The notes under the pieces are model-generated. The model had not been told where the DNA came from, did no database searches, and saw nothing but the letters and a program-made list of their open reading frames with translations. From Saccharomycopsis crataegensis (lineage: Eukaryota; Ascomycota; Saccharomycetes; Ascoideales; Saccharomycopsidaceae): 64,000 nt of DNA. Positions 41,743 to 52,600 of this stretch are shown here, piece by piece; the first letter of the stretch is position 1, and every line of letters starts with the position of its first letter. The stretch is from the NCBI RefSeq assembly GCF_037102585.1, contig NW_027043831.1, forward strand, positions 1 through 64,000, read 5' to 3'. The position numbers and the translations under genes were made by a program.

Positions 41743-42780
41743 TTTTATGGAATATATTATTATATTACTTGAGAATTAATGGTTGTTAATGATTAATAGT
41801 GTACTTTAGATATTCAAATAAATGGCAGAAAGGGCGAATATTTATACTTGAAAAAGGAAACGGCCCATAAACACACACCGGCAACCATAGTCGAAACAAA
41901 CAGTTTAGCATCGCTGTAAGATGGATGATGTGAGCACATAATGACTAGTGATGAAACACAATTTGCGTACTATTGACAATAAAATGTTGTTTTCGCCACT
42001 GTTAAGTAGTATGGATTAGGGAGTGATGCACTAGACTGCGTTGTGTGGGGTCTGACAGCACTCGGGGACAAGCGGGTCAATTAGACTGAACCCTTTCTCA
42101 AACTGTTGATCTGCGTCAGGAAGCGAACTATTCGTAAAGAAATATACGTATAAATAAAAACACAAACTGTCATAGGGGAGCATGTCATCCGAAGTCAGGT
42201 TAAATGATGCGACCACCAAGATAACACCTTAGCCGGAAGCAAAAGGAATTTCAACAATTTGCGTAACCTCCTATCTTGCCTCCACACAACAATAGCAGTA
42301 AAATATGGAAAAAGAATAAATCTGACGGTTGTTTCGGAAAGAGAGCTGCAATTACAGACACCAGGCGTCAATTTCTCTTTATTGGGTAACTGTGATAAGA
42401 AGACAAGCATCACATTTCTCATTTTTAAAACATAGCGAAGCGAAATATACTAAAATAATATAAAACAAAACAAAGCAGAAAAAATGAAATAAAATAAAGC
42501 GAGAAAAAAAAAAGCATGGAAAGCATAAATTGAACAGAAAAAGAATGACTATTGGCGGAAACTTTATACTTAAACAGAGAGAGAAATAGAGAGGGACGTT
42601 ATTGGATTGTAATATAATAGGAATGTATCCATACCAGATACATTCTGCCAACTCATTCCTAAGTAGATGTTCAACAATTGTATTAAAACAAACAATCAAC
42701 AGCATCACATCTTCCATCAATTAAAACGCCCTTTAGTCGAAAATCCCAACACAGCACCAGAGAAAGAATCTGATACCCAA
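41743..42780. other. Intergenic region, no gene seen
   Basis: About 1 kb between the start of the 154-aa gene and the 3' end of the MNN4-like gene. The 113-codon minus frame at 42379-42720 is phenylalanine-rich because of A/T-rich sequence and is probably spurious. No RNA gene is recognised. Confidence 0.5.
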
Positions 42781-45700
42781 TCACATTTCTTCTTGTTGTT
42801 TTTCGATTTGCGCTTGCAAATAAAAATCTGGTCTTTTGTAATTAACAGACTTCCTTTCTTGATCACTTAGCGATTTGGATTCCTTAAAGGCCAAAAGTTC
42901 CTTTTCATGATACTCCACTAACTGCTTGCTTAACAAAAATTCCCAACGGTATTTTGGATCGTGCTCTAAAATCATAAAGGTTTCTGAATCTCTTGTGAAA
43001 TTGAATGGATATCCGTATTGCTCGAAAACCTCTTCTTTGAAATCAAACTTTTGATCCTTGGTCTGGGTTTGAAGCAATTTGAGCTGTTTTTCAAAATTCG
43101 TTGAATAATAATTTCTAATTTTATCATTCAACATCGGAGCACCGGAGTCGGATGGATAATGCTGGTACGTGGCAGGATTTATTTTATTCTCATTTATCGC
43201 TAAAAATCTTCTGAACAAATTCTTTAACGACAGTTCACGGATCCAATTCCCAAGCTTAGGAATATATATCCAATTACCAAAAGATGGTCGGTTCCATTTT
43301 ATTTTGTACTCTCTTTGAAGAATCCCAGTGAAATCATTAGGAACATACGCCTCGACCCCCTCCATCAAAGTCTTTCTCAATGGTAAAAGCTTTTCGAGCT
43401 CCACAAAATGATTGTTTCGACAATTAACAATTTTCAATTTCAAATTGCTATGCAAATTCTTAAAATTTGATTTTTCCAACAACTTCAAATATTCTCTATT
43501 GAATTGGTTTTCAGGACCCTGTAAAGCTTTATTGAATTCAGTTTCTTTTTCATTATCATGGAAAACTCCTTCCTCCCAATTGATAATATCAAAGTAATCG
43601 TTAGGGGTTTTAGATCCACTGAAACTGACTCCAGTAATGTCAATATAGAACCCAGTTTTGGTATCAATGAGTCGAGCATCAATGTTGTTTCTTCCATTTT
43701 CTTTACTTCTATGAGTTATTGATGACCCACAATCCAAAAAATACATCCCCAAACCTTTCTTTGGGTTTTCAATAATTACCGATTGATTGAATTTCAAACA
43801 AAGCTTGTTGAGATCATTAATCGGCATTTGAACATCCATGTCTGTATCCCATGCCAAGTTTTTAGCGTTAAAGTACCAACCTAGTAAAGTACCATGCGCG
43901 ATCCAAGTGTTGAGCTTGTATTTTTTGGTAAGGGTCAACCATGTACCAAGCAAATGGCTGAGAGAGTTTTGAGTTTGTACTTGAGAATGGAAATGATCAG
44001 TAAAGAATCTCCAATCAAAATGACCAGTGTTTGGTACCTTCTCACCTGGTTTATCTGGTAACAATCTGATTTCGTAAAAATATTTTGGCACTTTTCTCAC
44101 GTCCACAAAGCCATTGGAAAACTTGATTGATTTGTAAAATTTGAATAAGTTTCTAGTCATTCTTAATGGATTCAGTGTTTCTGTTGATGCCAAATTATCT
44201 TCGAAGATTTTCTCATATACAATATCATCGTCAGGCTGGTTATTATTTGATGATTGGGCCATTTGGTTTTTTTTCTTGAAAAATTCATCTTGAGGGACCC
44301 TAGAATGGAATCTTTGGATGGCATCTGCACTATCAATATTAACGAAGGAATCAATATAAAAATCAACTTCGGTTTTGGGTTTGACATAGTTAATCATCCA
44401 GTTAATATCCTCATCAGTCTCTTCGAATGGTTTAATAACTGATGGTTCTGATTTATGAATTGTTGAATCCAACGCATTGAATTCTTCAATGAAATCTATG
44501 AATATCTCATCTTTCGATTCCCATAAAGATTCTAAAGTATACTTGTTTGTTTTGACCAATTCGTTCTCAATATAAGATTCAATCATTCCGTTTTCTAATA
44601 ATCTTTCACTAAATACAGTTTTATTCTGACTAATGGTAACTTGATGTACTTCGCTATCTGCCAATATAGTTAATTTAAACGGTTTGATATCTTCGTTGTT
44701 TATCCCATTGTAGTTATAAAGATATGATTTAGCGTACATGACTCTTTGAACCAAATGGAACTTATCTCGCGTACCATGGATAACATTGAACCCAATTCCT
44801 GGCTGGTAAACGTTTTGATTTGTGATATATTCAGGATAATCCACTCTTGACGATTGTTGGATTTGATTGAAATTTTGACAGGTATCGAAAGTTCTTGACT
44901 TGGTGATGGCATTTATTTTTTCCAAATCAGATGGTAGCAAATCCTTGATATTTATTGATTCCAAGCTTTTCAAATGTTTATTACTTGGATACCCACCACC
45001 ATTCACAAAATTATACGAATATAAATCATCTATCATTTCAATCAATTCTGTAGACACTGCGTCATCTTTCAAAAATATCTCGCATGAATTCATGTCAATA
45101 TTGAACTGTCTCAAAAACATTTCAAAGTTATCAAGGTTTAAATTGAATGATCTTCTCGGGCTATCGTATTTCAGATCGAGCTTCTTCTGGGTCATTTCTT
45201 CACCAAAATAGATAGTGAGAAGTTGATTCTTGAAAGTTTGAGGGAAATTTTGATAATTATAGAGCAACCAGTTCCAAAAATATTGAAGTTTTATGTCTTC
45301 ATTAATGATAGATAAATCAGTAAAGTCGTACCAGCTGAATGGTAACATTAATGTCTCAAGGTTATTGGTATCGGTAACATGATGCCTGATATAATTGGAA
45401 TAAATTGCCAATGATAATCTGTAATCGTAGTTATAAAATAATGGTAAGTGTCTATCGGCGAATTTCAAGATGTTTTTAGTGTCGAAATGCTTTAAAGATA
45501 TGATCTTGGATCGTAGGTCTTTGGAAATGGTTTTTGGAGATGATTCTAGTTTCTTTAATAAGTAATCTTCAATGAAATAAGCAGGGATTTTCACTTGTGA
45601 TACTGTTTCGTCAATGGGGGTAAACACCTCAGATGGTCGAATATTGTGAGCTTTGACTAGATGGGTTAATTTCTCATTGAATGTTTCTGTCTGGTTCTCG

Positions 45701-46002
45701 AAATATGGGTTGAAGATTTGATAATAACTAAGTTCCGATATTTCCTTAGTGGTATCAATGTCATAAAGATTGAAGATATCTGATTGTGGCTTGGCATAGG
45801 GTATCTCCGAGGCATATTTCAGGGATGGGTAATAATAATTGTGAGGTTGGTTTAATAACCCATAGCTAATAGATGCTAGTGAATCAAGGGAATTTGACGA
45901 TAGACCAAAAAGATGGAACAATATTAGGAGAAGAGATAAGGCACATAAGATAGGGAAGCTTAGTTTCCGAAGTCTTCTGAACAAGTACCGTGTCTTGTAC
46001 AT
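42781..46002 (-). CDS. Mnn4-like LicD-domain protein (mannosylphosphate transfer to glycans)
   Basis: The 1073-aa type II membrane protein has a short basic cytosolic tail, one hydrophobic anchor (about residues 14-33, FPILCALSLLLILFHLFGLS) and a long luminal part. The LicD/nucleotidyltransferase-like domain lies at about 690-850 (WIAHGTLLGWYFNAKNLAWDTDMDVQMP), followed by the family's DARLIDTKTGFYIDITG. Fungal members include Mnn4, required for mannosylphosphorylation of N- and O-linked glycans in the Golgi; yeasts outside Saccharomyces often have several paralogues. The tail has Lys/Glu-rich stretches but lacks the long KKKKEEEE repeats of S. cerevisiae Mnn4. Which paralogue this is cannot be told from here. 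Confidence 0.85.
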   Translation of the reverse strand: MYKTRYLFRRLRKLSFPILCALSLLLILFHLFGLSSNSLDSLASISYGLLNQPHNYYYPSLKYASEIPYAKPQSDIFNLYDIDTTKEISELSYYQIFNPYFENQTETFNEKLTHLVKAHNIRPSEVFTPIDETVSQVKIPAYFIEDYLLKKLESSPKTISKDLRSKIISLKHFDTKNILKFADRHLPLFYNYDYRLSLAIYSNYIRHHVTDTNNLETLMLPFSWYDFTDLSIINEDIKLQYFWNWLLYNYQNFPQTFKNQLLTIYFGEEMTQKKLDLKYDSPRRSFNLNLDNFEMFLRQFNIDMNSCEIFLKDDAVSTELIEMIDDLYSYNFVNGGGYPSNKHLKSLESINIKDLLPSDLEKINAITKSRTFDTCQNFNQIQQSSRVDYPEYITNQNVYQPGIGFNVIHGTRDKFHLVQRVMYAKSYLYNYNGINNEDIKPFKLTILADSEVHQVTISQNKTVFSERLLENGMIESYIENELVKTNKYTLESLWESKDEIFIDFIEEFNALDSTIHKSEPSVIKPFEETDEDINWMINYVKPKTEVDFYIDSFVNIDSADAIQRFHSRVPQDEFFKKKNQMAQSSNNNQPDDDIVYEKIFEDNLASTETLNPLRMTRNLFKFYKSIKFSNGFVDVRKVPKYFYEIRLLPDKPGEKVPNTGHFDWRFFTDHFHSQVQTQNSLSHLLGTWLTLTKKYKLNTWIAHGTLLGWYFNAKNLAWDTDMDVQMPINDLNKLCLKFNQSVIIENPKKGLGMYFLDCGSSITHRSKENGRNNIDARLIDTKTGFYIDITGVSFSGSKTPNDYFDIINWEEGVFHDNEKETEFNKALQGPENQFNREYLKLLEKSNFKNLHSNLKLKIVNCRNNHFVELEKLLPLRKTLMEGVEAYVPNDFTGILQREYKIKWNRPSFGNWIYIPKLGNWIRELSLKNLFRRFLAINENKINPATYQHYPSDSGAPMLNDKIRNYYSTNFEKQLKLLQTQTKDQKFDFKEEVFEQYGYPFNFTRDSETFMILEHDPKYRWEFLLSKQLVEYHEKELLAFKESKSLSDQERKSVNYKRPDFYLQAQIEKQQEEM

Positions 46003-47430
46003 TGTTTAATTGTGCAAAGTAGTTGAAGATGGAAATTTGGCTGTGATGATAATCAGTGGGTTTGATCCGATACAAATTTCAAACTGTGTGATCGTGTGAT
46101 GTTCACGTGGAGAAGTACAAAAAAAAATTCAGGCGATGAGCACAAGTCTTGGCAAAAGGGACAGCGCACAACACCAAAAAAAAATGCACAACACAAAGAG
46201 GCACTCAATCTGTTGTGCCAAAGCCAATGATGTAATGTTAATAGACGACAATAAGTGGGTGACGATTATCTGGTGTATCGATCACACTGGACAGTAATCA
46301 CTAAAGCGCTGTGGAAATATCGAAAAATAAGTATGAGCCAATAAGCTAAAAGTAGTAATGTGATAGAAGACAAAAGAAAAAATAAGAAAAATAATGAAAA
46401 TTCCCGGGTGACAGTTTGACCGCCTGGCGAGTTTGGTTACGAGCCAGCGTGTACCATCCAGAGATCCTCGCTACTACAAACGGCTTCTGATCCAACTGAT
46501 AATCGATAAAGGGCAGAACGTACCTATTTTAAGAAGGTAAAAATTTGTAAGTATTATATTGTTTATACAGGAAATAACAGCTGCTCAACAGTCATGGGAT
46601 GAAGGATGAAAGCTGTAATCGGACGAAATATTCTGATTATAGTACTGCCAATGTTCTGCAGTTCTCACTATTGGGCGAGGGGGAGGGCGCAGCTGTTAGT
46701 TATAGATATTTGAGGATGATGGGTTTCATCTTTTCATGTGGAATTCCCTAATGGTTTTGTAATTCTCATAGTCTCACAAATGTGGTTGGATTACAACAAA
46801 AAAAAAAAAAAATAAAAAAATTGAGTGAATAATAAGAAATAAAGTTAGTGGTGCCGCTATCATTTCTTGGCAAGGGTGAGGTAATTGCTCAAACACACAA
46901 TTCTTGTTGATGAAAAATAAAGCAAAATGAAATATATTGCAAGAGGGAGAAAAAAAAAAGAGGGAGAAAAAAAAAAGAGGAAGACATAAGAGAAGAATAC
47001 ATTTGCAACGGCTTAAATGTTCAAATGTCTAATAATAAGACGATAATTATTTATTGGGACTCCACTTTGGGAATCCACCACTTTGGGACTCCAAACCGCA
47101 TTCCAAAAGAAACGAAGAATAAAAGAAAAAATTCCCACGCAAAAAATTTGCAAAAGCACGTGGAGCATCCCGTATTATAAGGTACTTTTAAGGAGCCACT
47201 CACCAAAAACTGGGGTATTCCTGAGTAATCATCACGTTTATGTCAAAAAATATCCCGAAAAAAGTAATCATGCATCTCCTACATGCAAAAAAAATTTTCC
47301 GTGGCTGTCAAACACCCTCTTTTCTCTTATATAGTCATTTTATCATATAAATACTTGGCCTGATCTTTTTTTCACACAGCGCTGGAAGATATCTATTTTC
47401 GTTCGATATCAATTTATCGCCTCTAAAGCA
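46003..47430. promoter_or_regulatory. MNN4-like/MUP1 divergent region with CACGTG boxes
   Basis: CACGTG at 46104-46109 (as TCACGTG) is preceded by AAACTGTG at 46081-46088; CACGTG occurs again at 47157-47162, 269 bp before the MUP1 ATG. In S. cerevisiae, CACGTG (Cbf1/Met4) and AAACTGTG (Met31/32) mark sulfur-regulated promoters, and MUP1 is such a gene. A TATATAA-like word near 47329-47335 and TCATATAAATA near 47344 are candidate TATA elements for MUP1. CCACTTTGGGAATCC-type words repeat at 47062-47092. No gene is seen; A-runs at 46798-46812 and 46950-46980. Confidence 0.6.
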
Positions 47431-49071
47431 ATGTATAGTTACTTCAAAAAAGAGGACTCAAAGGGCTCCATTGAAGAAGCAGGCGGTGTTGGGGAAGCTA
47501 CCTACACTGGGCAAGTCATCCCAATCGATGAAAATGTAAAACAATTGGGTGTTCTCGGTGCCATTGGCTTGATTTTCAATCGTATGGTTGGTACTGGTAT
47601 CTTTGCCACCACTTCCACAATTTATGTCTTGTCTGGTTCTGTCGGTCTTTCTCTCATTTTGTGGTTGGTTGGCTCTTGTATCGCATTGGCGGGGATGTAC
47701 GTCTATATGGAATTCGGTTCAGCAATTTCCAAAAACGGTGGGGAAAAAAATTACTTAGAATACGTTTACAAGAAGCCAAAGTTCTTGGTCAGTGCAATGT
47801 ATGCCACTTACATTTTCTTTCTTGGCTGGGCAGCCGGTAATTCCATCATCTTTGGGGAATATATCTTGACCGCCGCCAACGTCGAAGTCACTAGATGGAA
47901 TCAACGTGGTATTGGTGTGGCTTGTGTGGCTTTCTCCTTTGCCATCCATGCATCTAACTTCAAGGCCGGCGTTTTCTTGCAAAACATCTTGGGTTTGTTC
48001 AAATTAATTATTGTCTTGATCATCGCCATCACTGGATTGGTGGCATTAGGCGGACATATCAAACATGCCCCTGGTACCGCTAACTTCCATAACGCATTTT
48101 CTGGTGGCGAAGTTACTGGGTATGGTGTGGTTACCGCCTTGTATAACATCATTTGGTCATTTATCGGTTACTCGAACGCCAACTATGCTTTGAGTGAAGT
48201 CAAGAATCCCGTTAAAACTTTAAAAATATCCGGTCCTTTGGCAGTTATTGCCTTGGCTATCATTTATATGTTGGTAAATATTGCTTATTATGCAGTTGTC
48301 CCATTGGATCAATTGGCAAACAGTGGGACCATTGTCGCTGCTAATTTCTTCAGAATTGCCTTTGGTAAAAGTTCAGAAAGAGCCATTTCTGTATTTGTGG
48401 CATTGTCAGCCCTTGGTAACGTCATGTCAGTGATCTTCTCTCAAGGTAGGATTGTTCAACAATTGGGCAGAGAAAACATTTTGCCATTTTCCAGCTTCTT
48501 TGCCTCTCAAAAACCTTTTAATACTCCACTCGTTGGTTTATTCGAACATTTCATCATTTGTGTCATCACCATACTTGCCCCACCTCCTGGAGATGCATAC
48601 AACTTCATTATGAATTTGATTTCTTATCCATTGAATATTGTCAATCTCTTTGTTGGTATTGGGTTGATTTATTTGACCATCCAAGCTAAACGTGGCAAAT
48701 TGATCTGGAATCCCCCAATCAAGGCTACTTTACCAGTTAGTATTTTCTTCACCTTGTCTTCGGCTTATCTTGTGGTTGCTCCATACTTGGCTCCTTCTGA
48801 AGGACAATCTGTCTACAAATCCTTACCATACTACTTGCATTGTGTTGTTGGTATTGGAATTTTTGCCGCTGGCGCAGTATATTGGTTAATCTGGGCAGTC
48901 ATTCTACCAAAAATTGGTGGCTACTATTTGCATCATCAACAAATCTTAGATGAATCAGATGGATTCTGGAGAACTGAGATTATTCAAGTAAAGATTGGTG
49001 AAGCACCACCAGATAGCCCTCAACTCAATGGTTTGGAAGATTGCACCACTGATTTAACTGCCAAATCTTAG
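47431..49071 (+). CDS. MUP1: High-affinity methionine permease (Mup1 family)
   Basis: The 546-aa protein has 12 membrane segments of the LAT-type amino-acid/polyamine/organocation superfamily. Diagnostic stretches are IGLIFNRMVGTGIFATTSTIY (helix 1 with the unwound GTGIF), GGEKNYLEYVY, and IIWSFIGYSNANYALSEVKNP (helix 6). Mup1 imports methionine, and cysteine weakly, at the plasma membrane and is down-regulated through ubiquitylation of its N-terminal tail; the tail here contains lysines. I read all codons: no CTG is used. A CACGTG box upstream fits methionine control. Confidence 0.92.
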   Translation: MYSYFKKEDSKGSIEEAGGVGEATYTGQVIPIDENVKQLGVLGAIGLIFNRMVGTGIFATTSTIYVLSGSVGLSLILWLVGSCIALAGMYVYMEFGSAISKNGGEKNYLEYVYKKPKFLVSAMYATYIFFLGWAAGNSIIFGEYILTAANVEVTRWNQRGIGVACVAFSFAIHASNFKAGVFLQNILGLFKLIIVLIIAITGLVALGGHIKHAPGTANFHNAFSGGEVTGYGVVTALYNIIWSFIGYSNANYALSEVKNPVKTLKISGPLAVIALAIIYMLVNIAYYAVVPLDQLANSGTIVAANFFRIAFGKSSERAISVFVALSALGNVMSVIFSQGRIVQQLGRENILPFSSFFASQKPFNTPLVGLFEHFIICVITILAPPPGDAYNFIMNLISYPLNIVNLFVGIGLIYLTIQAKRGKLIWNPPIKATLPVSIFFTLSSAYLVVAPYLAPSEGQSVYKSLPYYLHCVVGIGIFAAGAVYWLIWAVILPKIGGYYLHHQQILDESDGFWRTEIIQVKIGEAPPDSPQLNGLEDCTTDLTAKS

Positions 49072-49488
49072 GTTTCTCTATTGTTTTCTTTGTTTTTCTC
49101 ATTTTTTTTCTGGTTTCGCTTATTGGTGTTAGCACATTATTGATGTTCTGTTTTTGGTTTTTTTTATATCACTTCCTCCAATCAATGCTTCTTTTCTCGC
49201 TAGAAAGGTATTAATTTGTTCAAAATTCTCCAATTTATAATTCAACATTTTACGATCCTTCTTCCAACATTTTATGACCCTCCTTTCAAAAGTTTATAAT
49301 CTTTCTCTCAACGGTTTATGATTTTTCTTTTTTTCAAATTTCAGTTTTCAACAGCTTGTCATTATGCTTTTTATTTCTTTTGCTCGTAAATGTTTTAATA
49401 TAACTTTACTCTGATCTTTGATTATGTAGAAATTCAGATACCTCCATGCCGGCCCCGCTACGGTATACGCGGAAAAAAAAAAATTTTT

Positions 49489-49545
49489 GCGATGAGGCCG
49501 GGTGGTGTTTTCAATTATTTTTTTTTTTTTTTTCTGAAAATTTTT
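49489..49545 (+). promoter_or_regulatory. PAC and RRPE motifs of the RPA190 promoter
   Basis: GCGATGAG (PAC core) at 49489-49496 directly follows an A-run plus TTTTT, and TGAAAATTTTT (RRPE-like) is at 49535-49545. The ATG is at 49614, so both lie within 125 bp of it. In yeasts these paired motifs mark genes for RNA polymerase I and III subunits and ribosome assembly. The rest of 49072-49613 is T-rich 3' sequence of MUP1 with no gene. Confidence 0.8.
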
Positions 49546-49613
49546 AGGAATTACAAAAAATACCAATATAGCAAGATCAACATCTATAGACATTAGTAAA
49601 CAATCCGCCAACC

Positions 49614-52600
49614 ATGGATATCGCCAGACCCATAGGTTCTGAGATCACTTCTGTTGACTTCTCCGTATTGTCGGATGATGAGGTGAAGTCGCTTTCTGTC
49701 AAACAGATTACAAATCCTCAAGTTTTTGATAACTTGGGCCATCCTATCGCCGGTGGGTTATACGATTTATCTCTTGGGGCATTCCTTAGAAACATCTGTG
49801 CAACCTGTGGCTTGGACGAAAGAAACGGATGTCCTGGTCATCAAGGTCATATTCAATTACCAATTCCGGTATATAACCCGTTGTTTTTCACCCAATTATA
49901 CAACTTTTTGAGAGCTTCGTGTGTCTACTGTCACAAATTCAAATTACACTCCTCTGAAATACATTTATTCAAGTGCAAATTGCAATTGTTGCAACATGGC
50001 TTACTTAAAGAAGCTGATGAATTGGAATACTTGAGGGTTGATGGTCAGCAAGACGTTGAAGATGAAGACGAGGCCATCGAAGACGATGGAGATAACAAGG
50101 ATTCTGATGAAGTGAACCAAAAATTGATCAAGTTCAGGGAAGATTTCATCAAGAAATCTATTATGGAAAATGAAGGGTCACCTTTGACTAGTGCAATTCT
50201 TGAGGAGCGTAAAAAAGTCATCCATTTGTTTTACTCAAGATTGGCCGCCAGACCAAAATGTCAAAATTGTAAAATGTTTTCCCCTGGTTATAGAAAAGAT
50301 GGGTTTGTTAAGATTTTTGAAAAACCATTGACAGAAAAACAAATCACCAATAACCGTGTCAGAGGTATGGAAAGACAAAATATGCTTCCAGGCTCTGTGA
50401 AATCCCATGGCGCTGCCAGTTCAGGCTCGAAATATATCATGTCTTCTGAAGTTAGAAGTCTTTTAAATGCGGTTTTCCATTCCGAACAAAGCTTGATTCA
50501 AGTGCTTTTCAACTCAAGACCAATGAAATCTAAGAACGAAATCAATGCTAATATGTTTTTCAGAACTACTCTTGTGGTTCCACCTACTAGATTCAGATTG
50601 CCTTCCAAGTTGGGTGATGAAGTCCATGAAAATTCCTTGAACGAGTTGTTGTCTAAGGTTCTTAGAAGCTGTCTTCTCATCAAGACTATCAACTCCGATC
50701 TTTATAATGCTAACACTAAGAATTCTGGCGTCACTGTCGAAGCTAAGAAAACTCTTTTCAACAGATTAATGAATGCTTTTGTGGCTGTGCAAAACGACGT
50801 GAACTCTTTTATTGACTCTACTAAGAATCAAAATAATGGAGGAAAATTGCCAGTTCCTGGTATCAAGCAAGCTTTGGAAAAGAAAGAAGGGTTATTCAGA
50901 AAACATATGATGGGTAAGCGTGTGAATTACGCTGCTAGATCAGTTATTTCACCAGATCCAATGTTGGAAACTAACCAAGTTGGTGTTCCACCAGTTTTTG
51001 CCAAAAAGCTTTCATTTCCTGAACCGGTCACTGCTTACAATATCAATGAAATGCGTCAAGCTGTCATTAATGGTCCAGATAAGTGGCCAGGTGCTTTGCA
51101 AGTTCAAAACGAAGATGGTTCATTGATTTCCTTGATTGGTATGACTCTCGATCAAAGAAAGGCCTTGGCTGATCAATTGCTTACTCCAAGCTCTAGTGGT
51201 GGTTCTAACACCGATCCAAGAAACTTGATCACTAACAAGAAGGTTTACAGACACTTGAAGAATGATGATATGGTGTTGATGAACAGACAACCTACTTTAC
51301 ATAAAGCTTCTATTATGGGTCATAGAGTTAAGGTTTTGCCAGGTGAAAAGACTCTTAGAATTCATTATGCTAACACTGGTGCTTATAATGCTGATTTCGA
51401 TGGTGATGAAATGAATATGCACTTCCCACAATCCAGAATGGGTCAAGCGGAAGCCAGAATCATTGCCTCTACCGATTCTCAATATTTGACTCCAACCGCA
51501 GGTGCCCCTGTTAGAGGGTTGATTCAAGATCACATTTCTGCTGGGGTTTGGTTAACCAACAAAGATACTTTCTTCACCAGAGAACAAATGCAAGAATATA
51601 TTTATGGTTGTTTGAGACCTGAGGATGGTCACACTGTCAACAAAAAAATTCTCACTTTGCCACCAACCGTTTGGAAACCAGTTCCTTTGTGGACCGGTAA
51701 ACAATTAATTTCTACAATCTTGACCAATATTCAACCAAAGAACATGCCAGGTTTGAATTTGACTAGTAAAAACAAGATCAAGAACGAATATTGGGGTAAA
51801 CACTCTCAAGAAAACACTGTGTTGTTCAAGAATGGTGAACTTTTGTGTGGTATCTTAGATAAGTCCCAATATGGTGCTTCCAAGTATGGTTTTGTCCATG
51901 CTATTCATGAACTATACGGTGCTGAAAATGCTGGTAAATTGTTGTCTATTCTTGGTAGATTATTCACCAACTACATTCAAGCCACTGCTTTCACTTGTGG
52001 TATGGAAGATATTTATTTGACTAAGGAAGGTAATCAATGGAGAAAAGAAATCTTGAAGAAATCCTTGAAGGCTGGTAAAGAGGCCGTGGTGGAAGTCACT
52101 CAATTGGATTCTAGTAAAGATATTCCAGAAGATGACCCAGAATTGTTGAGAAGATTGGAAGAAATTATTAGAGATGACAACAAGTTGGGTATTTTGGATT
52201 CTATCACCAGATCAAAGGTAGAAAAAGTTGCTACTGAAGTTGTTAACACCATTCTCCCTGCGGGTACTGGTAAGAAATTCCCACATAACTCTATGCAAAG
52301 TATGGCGTTATCTGGTGCTAAAGGTTCTCAAGTCAATGTTTCCCAAATTATGTGTCTTTTGGGTCAACAATCTTTGGAAGGTAGAAGAGTTCCACTCATG
52401 GTTAGTGGTAAGAGTTTGCCAAGTTTCAAACCATTTGAAACTGATGCTAGGGCTGGTGGGTTCATTAAGAACCGTTTCTATTCTGGTATTAGACCTCAAG
52501 AATATTATTTCCATTGTATGGCTGGTAGAGAAGGTTTGATTGATACTGCCGTCAAGACTGCTAGATCCGGTTATTTGCAAAGATGTCTTATTAAACAATT

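Noticed and set aside
46133-46140. GCGATGAG (PAC core) upstream of the MNN4-like gene
   Set aside because: It stands alone without an RRPE partner and the gene is not of the ribosome-assembly class.
36271-46221. A 16-base word, CAATCTGTTGTGCCAA, shared by the ABC transporter leader (36271-36286) and the MNN4-like upstream region (46206-46221)
   Set aside because: One such match between any two places in a 64-kb AT-rich window is about what chance allows.
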